64,000 bases of DNA from an uncultured Clostridia bacterium (GTDB lineage: Bacteria > Bacillota > Clostridia > Christensenellales > CAG-138). This document shows positions 1 through 7,664 of this stretch, piece by piece. The notes below the pieces were generated by a model that saw only the letters and a list, made by a program, of their open reading frames with translations, searched no databases and was not told the DNA's origin. Made by a program: the position numbers and the translations under genes. Numbering within the stretch: the stretch's first letter is position 1; each line of letters starts with the position of its first letter. The DNA lies in contig CAKTYU010000009.1 of assembly GCA_934633985.1 (NCBI GenBank), forward strand, positions 1 to 64,000, read 5' to 3'.

Positions 1-71
1 CAGAAGTTAAGCCCTTATACGCCGAAGATACTTGGCTGGTGACGGCCCGGGAAAATAGGTAGCTGCCGGAT
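1..71 (+). rRNA. rrf: 5S ribosomal RNA, 3' part
   Basis: The first about 71 bases match the 3' half of a bacterial 5S rRNA: the conserved AAGUUAAGC segment, the CUUGGCUGGUGAC loop E/helix IV region and the closing GGUAGCUGCCGGAU. The 5' part lies outside the window, so this is the end of an rRNA operon read rightwards. A perfect terminator hairpin follows at once. Confidence 0.93.
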
Positions 72-74
72 ACC

Positions 75-112
75 AAACAAAAGAGACTGACACCCGTCAG
101 TCTCTTTTGTTT
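75..112 (+). terminator. rRNA operon terminator
   Basis: A perfect 17-bp stem (75-91 with 96-112) with a 4-base loop ends in a T-rich arm, directly after the 5S rRNA. It is A-rich on the left arm and T-rich on the right, so it can work in both directions. Confidence 0.9.
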
Positions 113-162
113 CATATACAGCGATTACTGTTTCCTGGGTCTAACTCAGGCTTGCGCTTGCG

Positions 163-317
163 CTTGGCTGGCGACACAGCGACGATGAGCGCGCCCGGTG
201 GGCGATGCAGCGAACAGGAGATCCAGTAAGGCAGGGAGTTCGAGGAGCGTCTGCGACGCTGAACGACCATGCCACACTGTGGGAGCCTCGGGCGGGAAAA
301 TAGGTAGCTGCCGGATA
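163..317 (+). repeat. Broken second copy of the 5S rRNA tail
   Basis: Positions 293-317 repeat 25 bases of the real 5S tail (48-72) without mismatch. Positions 163-175 repeat the preceding CTTGGCTGG-GAC stretch (31-43) with one mismatch. In the real gene only 4 bases separate the two blocks; here 117 bases do (176-292). The simplest reading is a duplicated 5S 3' end that was interrupted. It is not a functional 5S, because the rest of the gene is absent upstream. Confidence 0.65.
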
Positions 318-327
318 TTTTATAAAA

Positions 328-978
328 TTACTCATCTATTACTTTAGTGCCACAATGACTGCAAAAGATACTATCAGAAGCCAATTTGTAACCGCATTTT
401 CTACAATACTGTACAGAGGATGAAATAACCGGTTTTTCGTCGAGGTCACTTTTATTATTCTGATTTTGATCTCCGGAATCGACATTGATTCCAAGCGATT
501 TTTTTATTTCGTTTCGATTTTCTATAGTCATTTTTTCCCATCGGATGCCTGATATGCCGAGATTGGTCATGTCCTCTTTGCATTGCGGACAAGGGCGTTT
601 GGATGTTAGCGAGGTTGCTGTACAAATATAGCAACTTTTACACTTGGGGCAATGATATACGTAGGTGGCATCTAAAGTCATAAGCAAGGATTCTATTAAT
701 ATTTCAGCATATTCGGGATTATGACTGTAATCTGAGTTATGCTCGATATCGTAGCACCTAGACCGTATTTCTCTTTTGTTTAATTTTGGATACGATTGCG
801 CCATCGCATCAACATAGATGCTCCGGCTATATGCTTTGCCGTCATAATAGAAGATATCCCACTTTTTCGCATAGCTTGATGGATCTTCAATAAGCGCTAC
901 CTTAAAGGCACGTTCATTTTCTTTTTTGGCCATTGCATTTGATGCTGCTCCAAGTATGAATCCTTCAATGAACCCCAT
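328..978 (-). CDS. Zinc-ribbon protein of unknown function
   Basis: This 216-residue protein carries two cysteine clusters. One is a rubredoxin-like set in the middle (CPKCKSCYIC near residues 110-120, then CPQC). The other is a classical C-terminal zinc ribbon (CRKCGYKL...CSHCGTK). No enzyme domain is visible. The N-terminus (FIEGFILGAASNAMAKK) could be a short hydrophobic or amphipathic segment. A GGGGAGGA ribosome site lies 8 bases before the ATG and a good promoter at 1059-1087 faces it. The gene is clearly more AT-rich than its neighbours and sits next to an rRNA operon, so recent acquisition is plausible. I do not recognise a specific function. Confidence 0.8.
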   Translation of the reverse strand: MGFIEGFILGAASNAMAKKENERAFKVALIEDPSSYAKKWDIFYYDGKAYSRSIYVDAMAQSYPKLNKREIRSRCYDIEHNSDYSHNPEYAEILIESLLMTLDATYVYHCPKCKSCYICTATSLTSKRPCPQCKEDMTNLGISGIRWEKMTIENRNEIKKSLGINVDSGDQNQNNKSDLDEKPVISSSVQYCRKCGYKLASDSIFCSHCGTKVIDE

Positions 979-1058
979 ATTATTATCCTCCCCGAATTAT
1001 TATCTTTCTTTGCTAGTCTACTATTTGATCCTGATACGATACTTGTTATGTTTATTGT

Positions 1059-1087
1059 ATTATATTGTGAAAAAACATGTAAGTCAA
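1059..1087 (-). promoter_or_regulatory. Sigma-A promoter for the zinc-ribbon gene
   Basis: On the minus strand TTGACT (1082-1087) and TATAAT (1059-1064) are separated by exactly 17 bases. They face the zinc-ribbon gene, about 80 bases from its start codon. Confidence 0.75.
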
Positions 1088-1508
1088 CGAGTTAATTCCC
1101 CCCCTCTCCATCGGTATGAACCTGAGGCTGTTGACGGTTTATTCAAGGGCGGTAGAGCGAAAGCTGAGCTTAATGTATATCGAGACGGCATACGGGGAGG
1201 AATTTACCGTCATTTTTTATGTTCGGACCGACTGAAGGAGCTGTTTGCCGACGCCTTGACGGTGGTACTTTCCATCCACAAAGAACAGAACGTATGCCTA
1301 TCGGCGCTCCGCATTGCGATAATGCCGATAATTTCGCCGTTTGATATGCGCACGACGGCGCGCCCGGTGGGCGGAGGAGCAGGCACTTGACAAAGCACCG
1401 GCGATAAAAGATACTTTAAGCATTAAGACGGATATTTCAGCGCCGAATGGCGCACCGATTATAAGCATAAAGTCGGAACACCGAAGTACAGTCAAGGAGG
1501 ACAGTCAA
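1088..1508. other. Gene-free stretch, possibly decayed sequence
   Basis: No frame here has a convincing start, ribosome site and codon pattern. Short open stretches in different frames of the plus strand (about 1150-1220 and 1230-1350) could be remnants of a broken gene. A 16-base motif, GCGCGCCCGGTGGGCG, near 1358 also occurs near 189 beside the broken 5S copy. I cannot assign a function. Confidence 0.4.
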
Positions 1509-1664
1509 ATGGAGCAGAACACTGAAACCAAAACGGAAGCCAAGCTCAAGCCGGAGGAAATGCCGGAGTATCAGGACGACCTGTCACAGTATTTGATTCG
1601 GAACTGGCGGGCGAGATTGAATTACACGGACGAGCAGATTATAGAGGCCTTGAAGAGGACTTAA
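1509..1664 (+). CDS. Small acidic/charged protein, 51 residues
   Basis: An AAGGAGG ribosome site lies 8 bases before this ATG, so translation should start here rather than at the upstream in-frame codons. The product is hydrophilic, with a Glu/Lys/Thr-rich N-terminus and a C-terminal half (residues about 20-50, YQDDLSQYLIRNW...) likely to be helical. No signal peptide or membrane segment is visible. A strong terminator follows 40 bases later, so it is probably a single-gene unit. Function unknown. Confidence 0.55.
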   Translation: MEQNTETKTEAKLKPEEMPEYQDDLSQYLIRNWRARLNYTDEQIIEALKRT

Positions 1665-1704
1665 AGCAATATTTACAAAGCAAAGACAAAAAGCCGATTG
1701 AATT

Positions 1705-1733
1705 GAGGACGGAGCATGATCCGTCCTCTTTTT
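1705..1733 (+). terminator. Intrinsic terminator after the 51-residue gene
   Basis: A GAGGACGGA stem pairs with TCCGTCCTC across a 5-6 base loop and is followed by TTTTT. Confidence 0.85.
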
Positions 1734-1817
1734 ATGCCAAAATCGGCGAAGCAAAGGAAAGCCGCCCTTACGGCTCATTCGCCACGCAGCTTTGGCGCTT
1801 CTTAACAGTTTATTTTA

Positions 1818-1847
1818 TTGACAGGCGTTATACTGTCAAATTATACT
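1818..1847 (+). promoter_or_regulatory. Promoter with inverted repeat before the selenoprotein gene
   Basis: TTGACA (1818-1823) and TATACT (1842-1847) are 18 bases apart. The -35 box is part of a 7-bp inverted repeat, TTGACAG...CTGTCAA, with an 8-base spacer, a possible operator. The expected transcription start is at or within a base or two of the ATG at 1854, so the mRNA may be leaderless. Confidence 0.65.
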
Positions 1848-1853
1848 TTTGCT

Positions 1854-2660
1854 ATGATAAACAGGTTTTGCAAAAGAGCGGCGGCGCTGGTGCTGGCGTT
1901 GATAGGGATGGCCGCTGCATGCGGGTGCGCGAAAAGGGCGGAGGCGGATGCCACCTTTGTCATGCTCACCGCGCCCACGGTGGAGCCGATAGTCACCCCC
2001 GTGCCCACGCCGGAGATCACGCCCGCGCCGGAAAAGACCCATAGGCCCGTAAGCACCCCGGAGGAAACAAAGAAAAAGGACGAGGCCAAGGAAAAGGAAC
2101 AGGAAAAGGACAAGGAAAAAGAAAGGGAAAAGCCCAAGGGCGGCGAGGAAAAGAAGGAGGAAAAAAAGGCCTCCGCCAAGACCCCCCACGCCAAGGACTA
2201 TACCAAGGTCGATATAAAAAAGGCAAGCGGCACAAAGGTCACGGACTTCGAGACGGACAGGATAGACGGCGGAAAGCTGAGCCAAGGCTACTTTTCCGGC
2301 GGCGCAATCACGCTTGTGAACGTGTGGTCCACCACCTGAGGTATATGCGTGGACGAGATGGGACGTCTCGCAAGGCTCTACAAGGAATACAAGGGCACGG
2401 GAGTGCAGTTTTTGGGTATATGCGCCGACGTATACGGCCTTAACGGGCAGACCTGCAGCGACGCGAAGGACTACATAGCCTCCACCGGCGCGGGCTACCC
2501 CCAGATAGTGGCCACCGAGGCGCTGCTGCGCTATGTTTCGTATATGCCCAGCACCTATATTTACGACAGCTCGGGCAGGATGATAGCAAGATATGCGGGT
2601 ACGCTGAGCGAATCCGAATGGATAAACGTGATAGAGACCATAATGGCGGAATATTCATAG
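1854..2660 (+). CDS. TlpA/thioredoxin-like lipoprotein, probable selenoprotein (UxxC)
   Basis: This reading frame is interrupted only by a UGA at 2337-2339. Read through as selenocysteine it gives 268 residues: a lipoprotein signal ending at a Cys near residues 22-24, a long Pro/Thr then Lys/Glu-rich spacer (about 35-110), and a redoxin domain (about 125-268). In TlpA-type proteins the motif is V-N-V-W-x-x-W/T-C-x-x-C-x-x-E-M. Here it reads VNVWSTT-UGA-GICVDEM, so the UGA (codon 162) replaces exactly the first, attacking Cys, and the resolving Cys165 remains. The downstream part keeps the cis-Pro motif (SYMPSTYIYD) and the usual end. A hairpin fitting a bacterial SECIS follows the UGA. It should be an extracytoplasmic thiol/selenol oxidoreductase. 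The alternative is a one-base Cys-to-stop mutation, but full conservation after the UGA argues against it. Confidence 0.78.
2354..2370 (+). promoter_or_regulatory. Putative bacterial SECIS hairpin
   Basis: Within the coding sequence, CGAGA (2354-2358) pairs perfectly with TCTCG (2366-2370) around the loop TGGGACG. The stem begins 15 bases and the loop 20 bases after the UGA, and a G is in the first two loop positions. These are the features described for bacterial SECIS elements bound by SelB. Confidence 0.65.
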
Positions 2661-2668
2661 CGAAACTA

Positions 2669-2698
2669 CAAAAAGGGCGATCTACCCGCCCTTTTTTG
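2669..2698. terminator. Bidirectional terminator
   Basis: AAAAAGGGCG pairs with CGCCCTTTTTT around a 7-base loop between two convergent genes, the redox lipoprotein (+) and the penicillin-binding protein (-). Confidence 0.85.
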
Positions 2699-2710
2699 CT
2701 TGGGATATTA

Positions 2711-4945
2711 TTATCGCGAGGCGCTCATTTTGAGCATTTCGCGGGCTATGTCGAACTTTAGGGAGGCGTATTGCTCGGTGGTGGGGACCTCCAGCATGAC
2801 CAGCACCAGGCGCGCGTCCTTGTCCTCCGTATCGCAGCGGAAGCCGGCGAACCAGGATATCTGGCGGCTCTTGTCGTTGCCTATTTCGGCGGTGCCGGTC
2901 TTTGCGGCCACCGTTACGGAGGTGACCTTGAGGGAGCGGCCGGTGCCGTTGAGCTTGTGGTCCACGACGTCCTTGAGGTAAGGCACGATTATATCCAGCG
3001 AATGCTGCTCTATCACGCCGCCCTTCCATACCTTTGGGCTCGCCTTGGATACGTTGTTGTACTTTATGCCCTCGGTCTCGTATAAGCCGTCCACTATGTA
3101 GGGCTGCATTATATTGCCGCCGTTGGCAAAGGCGCAGAACATAACCGCCATCTGCAGGGGCGTGGTAAGTATCTCGCCCTGGCCGTAGCCGCTGTCCGCA
3201 AGGAGCATGAGGTTAAGCTCGGTATCCTCGTTGTAGAGCTGGGACTGGGCCACGTTGAGGTCGAAGGGCATGGCTTCGCCGAAGCCTATGCTTTTCATGT
3301 AGGCGGTGTAGCTGTCCCAGCCCATGAGCAGCGCGGCGTTTGCGAAGTAGATGTTGTCGGAATGCACTATGGCGCTGCGCATGTTGAGGGGGCTGAGGCG
3401 GTTGTACTTGACCTGTGCGCGCTTTATCTTGCTGCCGAGCCATGCGCCGTATTCCGTGGGGAGCCAGTAATCGTCCACTATCTCGCCGGTAAAGACGTAG
3501 CTTTCGTCCAATACCCCGCTTTGCAGCGCCGCCACCGCGGTAAACGCCTTCAATACCGAGCCGGGAGGGTAAAGGCCCTGTGTAAGGCGGTTGTAGAGGG
3601 GCTTGCTGGCCTTGCCCAGCAGCTCCGCGTACTCCGCGGAGCCCATGCCCTTTGCAAAGGCGTTAAGGTCGTAGCCCGGCCATGAGGACATGGCCTCTAT
3701 GGCGCCGGTCCTGGGGTTCATCACCACCACGGCGCCCGCGGTGGTATCCCCGAAGAGCACGCTGTCCAGCACGAAGTCCAGCCGCTTTTGCAGCTTGTAG
3801 TCTATGGTGAGCTGAAGGTCCAGCCCGTCCTCGGCGGGCTTGGTGTAGAGGGTCCTGCGGTTTGTGCCCTGTGGGGTGCATATATATATGCGGTAGCCGT
3901 CCCTTCCGCGCAGCTCCTTTTCATACCGCGCCTCCAGGCCGTTGCGCCCCACGTATGAATCAGAGGTGTAAAGGCCGTCCTCGGGCTCCCTGCCCTCGTT
4001 GAGCTCCTTCAGCTTGGCCTCCAGCTCCTCGTCGCTGCCGGCGCTGACTATGCCCACATAGCCCAAGGTATGGGACAGCATATCCCCCTCGGGATAGGAG
4101 CGCACCGAGCCGTAATTGCCGTAATCTATGCCCACGCCCTCGATCTCGAGGAGCTGTGCCTCAAGGTATTCCGGAAGCTCGCCCTGATAGAACTGCTTGA
4201 GCAGGGCCACGCCGTCGTATGCCCTGGCGAGCCTCTTGTCTATGGCTTCATGGGTCATGCCGAGGAGGGCGGAGCATTTGTTGTAGAAGTAGTCGCGGTT
4301 GGCGTCGTTGAGCTTGTCCGGCATGGCGTATACGGATATCTTGCCCTCGGTGGTCGCCAGCACCTGCCCGTCCGTCATTATTTCCCCCCGCCGCGCGCTT
4401 ATGCGGGCCACGCGGACGGTATCCCCCCATTCCATCTCCGGGAATATGAGGTTGGGCGACCACTCTATGCACCACCGGTTATGGGACTTTATGGCCACCA
4501 TGCGGTGCTCGCCGGAAACGTCGCCCAGCAGCGGGGAGGAGTAGGTGGCGGTGAAGCTGGCTATGGTGAACACCTCGCCCTCGTCGAGCTGTATATTCTC
4601 ATACAGCACGGAGGTTATCTCCAACGCCTCGAATATGCTTATGTATTTGGCGGCGAACTGGTTTTTGCTTATTAGCCCCTCAGCCTCGCGGTTGGGCTCG
4701 AGCTTTGCCAGGGCCGCGTAATCGGGCTTTTGGCCGGGGTCAATGGGCTTGGAAGGGGCCGCGTCCGCCCCCTCCGGGACAAAGGTAACGGCGCTGTCCA
4801 AAAGGGAATACGCCCCCTCATAGTCGCCGGAGGATATTTTTGACAAAAAATCCAGGCATACCTGCCTGCCGCTTGCGCCTGAGCAGCCCGGCAGCAGGCA
4901 AAGGCATATCGCCCATATTAAAATTACGCTTAAGGCTCTTTTCAA
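2711..4945 (-). CDS. Penicillin-binding protein, MecA/PBP2-like transpeptidase lipoprotein
   Basis: This class B transpeptidase cross-links peptidoglycan outside the membrane. From an N-terminal start at 4945 (TTG) it has a lipoprotein signal with lipobox LLPGC, an NTF2-like MecA_N domain (about 25-135), a PBP dimerisation domain (about 150-370) and a transpeptidase domain. The three catalytic motifs are all present: SVLK (Ser463), SDN (529-531) and KTG (682-684). An upstream in-frame TTG at 4978 would add 11 residues before the signal, but a TATAAT box lies only a few bases before it, so I prefer 4945. Low-affinity PBPs of this architecture can lower beta-lactam sensitivity, but the sequence does not show that here. 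Confidence 0.9.
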   Translation of the reverse strand: MKRALSVILIWAICLCLLPGCSGASGRQVCLDFLSKISSGDYEGAYSLLDSAVTFVPEGADAAPSKPIDPGQKPDYAALAKLEPNREAEGLISKNQFAAKYISIFEALEITSVLYENIQLDEGEVFTIASFTATYSSPLLGDVSGEHRMVAIKSHNRWCIEWSPNLIFPEMEWGDTVRVARISARRGEIMTDGQVLATTEGKISVYAMPDKLNDANRDYFYNKCSALLGMTHEAIDKRLARAYDGVALLKQFYQGELPEYLEAQLLEIEGVGIDYGNYGSVRSYPEGDMLSHTLGYVGIVSAGSDEELEAKLKELNEGREPEDGLYTSDSYVGRNGLEARYEKELRGRDGYRIYICTPQGTNRRTLYTKPAEDGLDLQLTIDYKLQKRLDFVLDSVLFGDTTAGAVVVMNPRTGAIEAMSSWPGYDLNAFAKGMGSAEYAELLGKASKPLYNRLTQGLYPPGSVLKAFTAVAALQSGVLDESYVFTGEIVDDYWLPTEYGAWLGSKIKRAQVKYNRLSPLNMRSAIVHSDNIYFANAALLMGWDSYTAYMKSIGFGEAMPFDLNVAQSQLYNEDTELNLMLLADSGYGQGEILTTPLQMAVMFCAFANGGNIMQPYIVDGLYETEGIKYNNVSKASPKVWKGGVIEQHSLDIIVPYLKDVVDHKLNGTGRSLKVTSVTVAAKTGTAEIGNDKSRQISWFAGFRCDTEDKDARLVLVMLEVPTTEQYASLKFDIAREMLKMSASR

Positions 4946-4981
4946 TCCCGCTTCTCTTCCGCTCCCTGTGATGAACAATTC

Positions 4982-5012
4982 ATTATAACAAAATTATACC
5001 ATCAGTTGACAA
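4982..5012 (-). promoter_or_regulatory. Possible hybrid promoter for the PBP gene
   Basis: On the minus strand TTGTCA (5007-5012), inside the inverted end of the MITE-like element, is followed after 19 bases by TATAAT (4982-4987) in the flank. A second TATAAT (4993-4998) is too close to that -35. The spacing is longer than ideal, so this is tentative. Confidence 0.35.
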
Positions 5013-5273
5013 GAGCACACAAGCCCGAAAGGCTTGTTTTGGGACGCTCCTGCGTTCTCGTCGCTTGTATTACATCCAGTAGTACTGCGCTCCTCGGCCT
5101 TGGATCGCCCTCAAAACAAGCTCTTTGGGGTCTTTGAGTTTTAGAAGCCAAAGAGTATGGCAGAACAAGGAGGACGAGTGCAGAAATACTGGTTGTATTT
5201 CAAATGAGGACGACACAGTTATGCCGTGCTGTTTGGCTCCTAAAACCTTGTGTGTCCTTGTCAACTGATGGTA
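4997..5273. mobile_element. MITE-like element, copy A (277 bp)
   Basis: The element begins with TACCATCAGTTGACAAG and ends with its perfect reverse complement. The inverted ends extend to 26 bases with two mismatches. A second copy lies at 42094-42370 in the opposite orientation and differs at one position. Both are bounded by TA, as expected for insertion by a Tc1/mariner-IS630-type transposase. A 64-codon open frame inside (5070-5264, minus) has no ribosome site and is probably chance. There is no transposase, so movement would need one supplied from elsewhere. Confidence 0.85.
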
Positions 5274-5327
5274 GCTTGGGGATAATAATATGTAAACGGC
5301 TGCAAATAAAAGTTTACACAGCGAAAT

Positions 5328-5356
5328 TTGACAGCGCCGTGATGTGCTGATAAAAT
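5328..5356 (+). promoter_or_regulatory. Promoter for the YabE-like gene
   Basis: TTGACA (5328-5333) and TAAAAT (5351-5356) are 17 bases apart, about 25 bases before an AAAGGAA ribosome site and the ATG at 5382. Confidence 0.7.
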
Positions 5357-5381
5357 ATACTGACTAAAGAAAGGAAACGCC

Positions 5382-6503
5382 ATGGTTCGACGTAAAAAGA
5401 AAAACCCCATATCCGCCCTCGCAGCGAGGCGCAGGAAGGGCGCGAAGCAGCGCAGGGCAAAGGGAGCGCGAGGCTCCTCCGGCTTCGGCTGGGCGGACCT
5501 GGGCCTCATAGCCGCGGTACTGGCCGCGGGATTGTTTTTCGCGTGGGCGCTCATGTTCTCGGACGGGCGGCTTACCGTATATTTGCAGGACGGCGGCCGC
5601 ACCCTCCAGTACCTTACAAGGAGAGATAATGTAGGGGAGTTCCTGACGGCGATAGGCGAGAGGCTGGGCGAGGACGACGCGCTTTCGGTAGCCAAGGACG
5701 CGGAGCTTATCGACGGCGAGACCATAGAGATAATGCGGGCGTACCCCGTGGCGGTGCAGTCCGGCGGCAATACGGAGGTCATGTACATGAGCTCCGGCAC
5801 GGTGGGCGACGCGCTGGACAGGGCGGGGGTGACGGTAAAATCCGGAGACGAGATATCGGAGCTCACATTCCGGGATCTTGAGCCCGGCATGAAGATAAGC
5901 CACACCGCCGTGGACGTTACATACAAGGTATCCTACAAGACCCTTGACTACGACGAGATAATCAAAAAGGACGACAGGGAGTACGAGAGCTTCAAGAAGG
6001 TCGAGGTGGAGGGCAAGGACGGCAAAAAGCAGATAACCCAGCGCATAACCGTAAAGGACGGCGTGGAGGTATCCCGCGAGGTGGTGGATCAGATAATCAC
6101 GGAAAAGGCCGTGGACGAGATAATCCGGGTGGGCACCAAGATACGCTATCAGACCAACTTCAAGGGGGAGACCCGCCGCTGGAAGGAGGCCCCAAAGGAC
6201 GGCGTAAACGGCTGGAAGAGCATCAAGGTGGATAAGATAACCGCCTACTGCAAGGGCAGCCGCACGGCCACCGGCACCACGCCCAAGCTGGGCACAATAG
6301 CCGTGAACACCCATTACTTCAAATACGGCACCCAGATATATGTGAGGGGCTACGGCTACGGCACGGCCAGGGATACCGGCGCCTTCAGGAACTACACCAA
6401 TTCCGCCGGAAAGCCCATGAACCAGCTGGATCTCTGGTTCAACTCGGAGGCGGAGGCGAAGCGCTGGGGAACAAAATACAACGTGACTGTCTGGTATAAG
6501 TGA
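5382..6503 (+). CDS. YabE-like cell-wall protein with DUF348, G5 and 3D domains
   Basis: This 373-residue protein starts with a very basic cytoplasmic tail (about 1-35), one membrane segment (about 37-60), then DUF348-type repeats (about 65-170), a G5 domain (about 175-275) and a C-terminal 3D domain (about 285-373; TAYCKGSRTATGTTPK, then DTGAF and LDLWF). The 3D domain resembles lytic transglycosylase-type cell-wall hydrolases, as in B. subtilis YabE and Rpf-like proteins. Its stop codon overlaps the ksgA start by one base. In Bacillus rnmV lies between yabE and ksgA; here it is missing from this position. Confidence 0.88.
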   Translation: MVRRKKKNPISALAARRRKGAKQRRAKGARGSSGFGWADLGLIAAVLAAGLFFAWALMFSDGRLTVYLQDGGRTLQYLTRRDNVGEFLTAIGERLGEDDALSVAKDAELIDGETIEIMRAYPVAVQSGGNTEVMYMSSGTVGDALDRAGVTVKSGDEISELTFRDLEPGMKISHTAVDVTYKVSYKTLDYDEIIKKDDREYESFKKVEVEGKDGKKQITQRITVKDGVEVSREVVDQIITEKAVDEIIRVGTKIRYQTNFKGETRRWKEAPKDGVNGWKSIKVDKITAYCKGSRTATGTTPKLGTIAVNTHYFKYGTQIYVRGYGYGTARDTGAFRNYTNSAGKPMNQLDLWFNSEAEAKRWGTKYNVTVWYK

Positions 6504-7324
6504 TGAGCATAGCTTCCATAAAGGCACAACTTGAAAAATACGGCCTCACGCCCAACAGGGCGCTGGGGCAAAATTTTTTGGCCAGCGACGCCGCGGCAGA
6601 GAAGATAGCGCGGGCCGCCTGCGAAAACGGCCTGCCGGTAATAGAGATAGGCCCCGGCATGGGGGCGCTCACCGCAGAGCTGGTAAAATACGCCCCGAGG
6701 GTGGCGGCGATAGAGATAGACAGCCGCATGGCGGAGATAATCGCGGACGGGCTGCCGGAGGTGACGCTCGTAAGGGAGGACGCGCTTAAGGCGGATATAC
6801 CCGGCCTAATAGGGGCCTTGGGCGGCAGGGCGAATATCGCGGCGAACCTGCCGTATTACATAACCACTCCGCTTTGCATGAGGTTTTTATCCATAGGTGC
6901 GGAGGGGAGCATACCCGCCATGACGCTTATGATGCAGAAGGAAGCGGCGGAGCGCTTCACGGCAAAGCCGGGGGACAGGGTATACGGGCCGCTGACGGTG
7001 CTTGCGGGGTATTATTACGAGGTGACGCGGCTAATGGAGCTTTCCAGGGACATGTATTATCCCCGGCCTGATGTGGACTCGGTAGTGCTAAAGCTCACGG
7101 CGCGGGGCACGGAAAAGCTTTCTGAGCTGGAGTGGCTGCTCAACAGGGCCTTTGCGATGCGGCGAAAGACCCTCGCCAACAACCTGAAGGCGGCGGGAAT
7201 ATCGGACGAACGGCTGAAAATGCTGCTTTCCGCCTTCGGCATAGAGGGGAATATACGGGCAGAAAAGCTGACCGCGGCGCAATTTGCAGATATTGCGCGG
7301 GAAATAGAGCTGCACGGGAAATAA
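6503..7324 (+). CDS. rsmA: 16S rRNA A1518/A1519 dimethyltransferase KsgA (RsmA)
   Basis: KsgA transfers four methyl groups from SAM to two adjacent adenines in helix 45 of 16S rRNA late in 30S assembly. The 273-residue product has the family motifs: ALGQNFL near residue 20, the SAM-binding EIGPGMG, and the catalytic NLPYY. The C-terminal part has the usual helical domain. The ATG at 6503 shares a base with the stop of the upstream gene, so translational coupling is likely. A GTG directly before it is in frame but overlaps further. Confidence 0.96.
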   Translation: MSIASIKAQLEKYGLTPNRALGQNFLASDAAAEKIARAACENGLPVIEIGPGMGALTAELVKYAPRVAAIEIDSRMAEIIADGLPEVTLVREDALKADIPGLIGALGGRANIAANLPYYITTPLCMRFLSIGAEGSIPAMTLMMQKEAAERFTAKPGDRVYGPLTVLAGYYYEVTRLMELSRDMYYPRPDVDSVVLKLTARGTEKLSELEWLLNRAFAMRRKTLANNLKAAGISDERLKMLLSAFGIEGNIRAEKLTAAQFADIAREIELHGK

Positions 7325-7336
7325 CGGCAAAACACG

Positions 7337-7374
7337 AAAAAAATCGCAGAAGCGATCCTTGACCGCTTCTGCGA
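7337..7374 (-). terminator. Terminator of the SRP RNA gene
   Basis: An 11-bp perfect stem (7344-7354 with 7364-7374) is followed on the minus strand by a run of seven T. It lies just after the 3' end of the SRP RNA and is convergent with ksgA. Confidence 0.88.
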
Positions 7375-7387
7375 AAACTTCTAAAAA

Positions 7388-7658
7388 TACCGCGCACCCG
7401 AATCTCGACTTCACCTTCCGTGGGCGTTTTCGCCGCCAGGTTGCTACTCCCGGGCAAGCCCGCGGCACACCTGCGCTTCCGCTTAATGCTGCTGCCTTCC
7501 GGCCCTGACATGGTTCACGGTGACAAGTTGCACGGGACCCGGGGATCAACGCCCCACGGCGGCGGCGGCCCCACAGGGGCGAGCCTCAAAACGGGGATTC
7601 AGCCCTGCTTCAGCGGATTGCAGGTATAGGGCACCGCTATCTCCCCGCTTAGCGCGGC
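7388..7658 (-). ncRNA. ffs: Signal recognition particle RNA, large Gram-positive type
   Basis: The minus strand carries the universal SRP helix 8 core, GUGAACCAUGUCAGG followed by CCGGAAGGCAGCAGC, at about 7484-7522. A 5' region containing UGCAAUCCGCUGAAGCAGGG is typical of the Alu domain in Clostridia and Bacilli. The length of about 270 bases fits the large form rather than the short 4.5S form. It pairs with Ffh for co-translational membrane targeting. The ends are inferred from the promoter and terminator positions and may be off by some bases. Confidence 0.9.
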
Positions 7659-7664
7659 AAGGTT

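Noticed and set aside
2349..2660. A separate 103-residue thioredoxin-like gene starting at GTG/ATG after the UGA
   Set aside because: It would lack the first active-site residue and the beginning of the fold and has no ribosome site. It is the second half of the UGA-containing gene.
5070..5264. 64-residue frame inside the MITE-like element, also present in copy B
   Set aside because: It is identical in both copies only because the whole element is. There is no ribosome site and no domain, and it runs almost from end to end of the element, so it is probably a chance frame rather than a transposase remnant.
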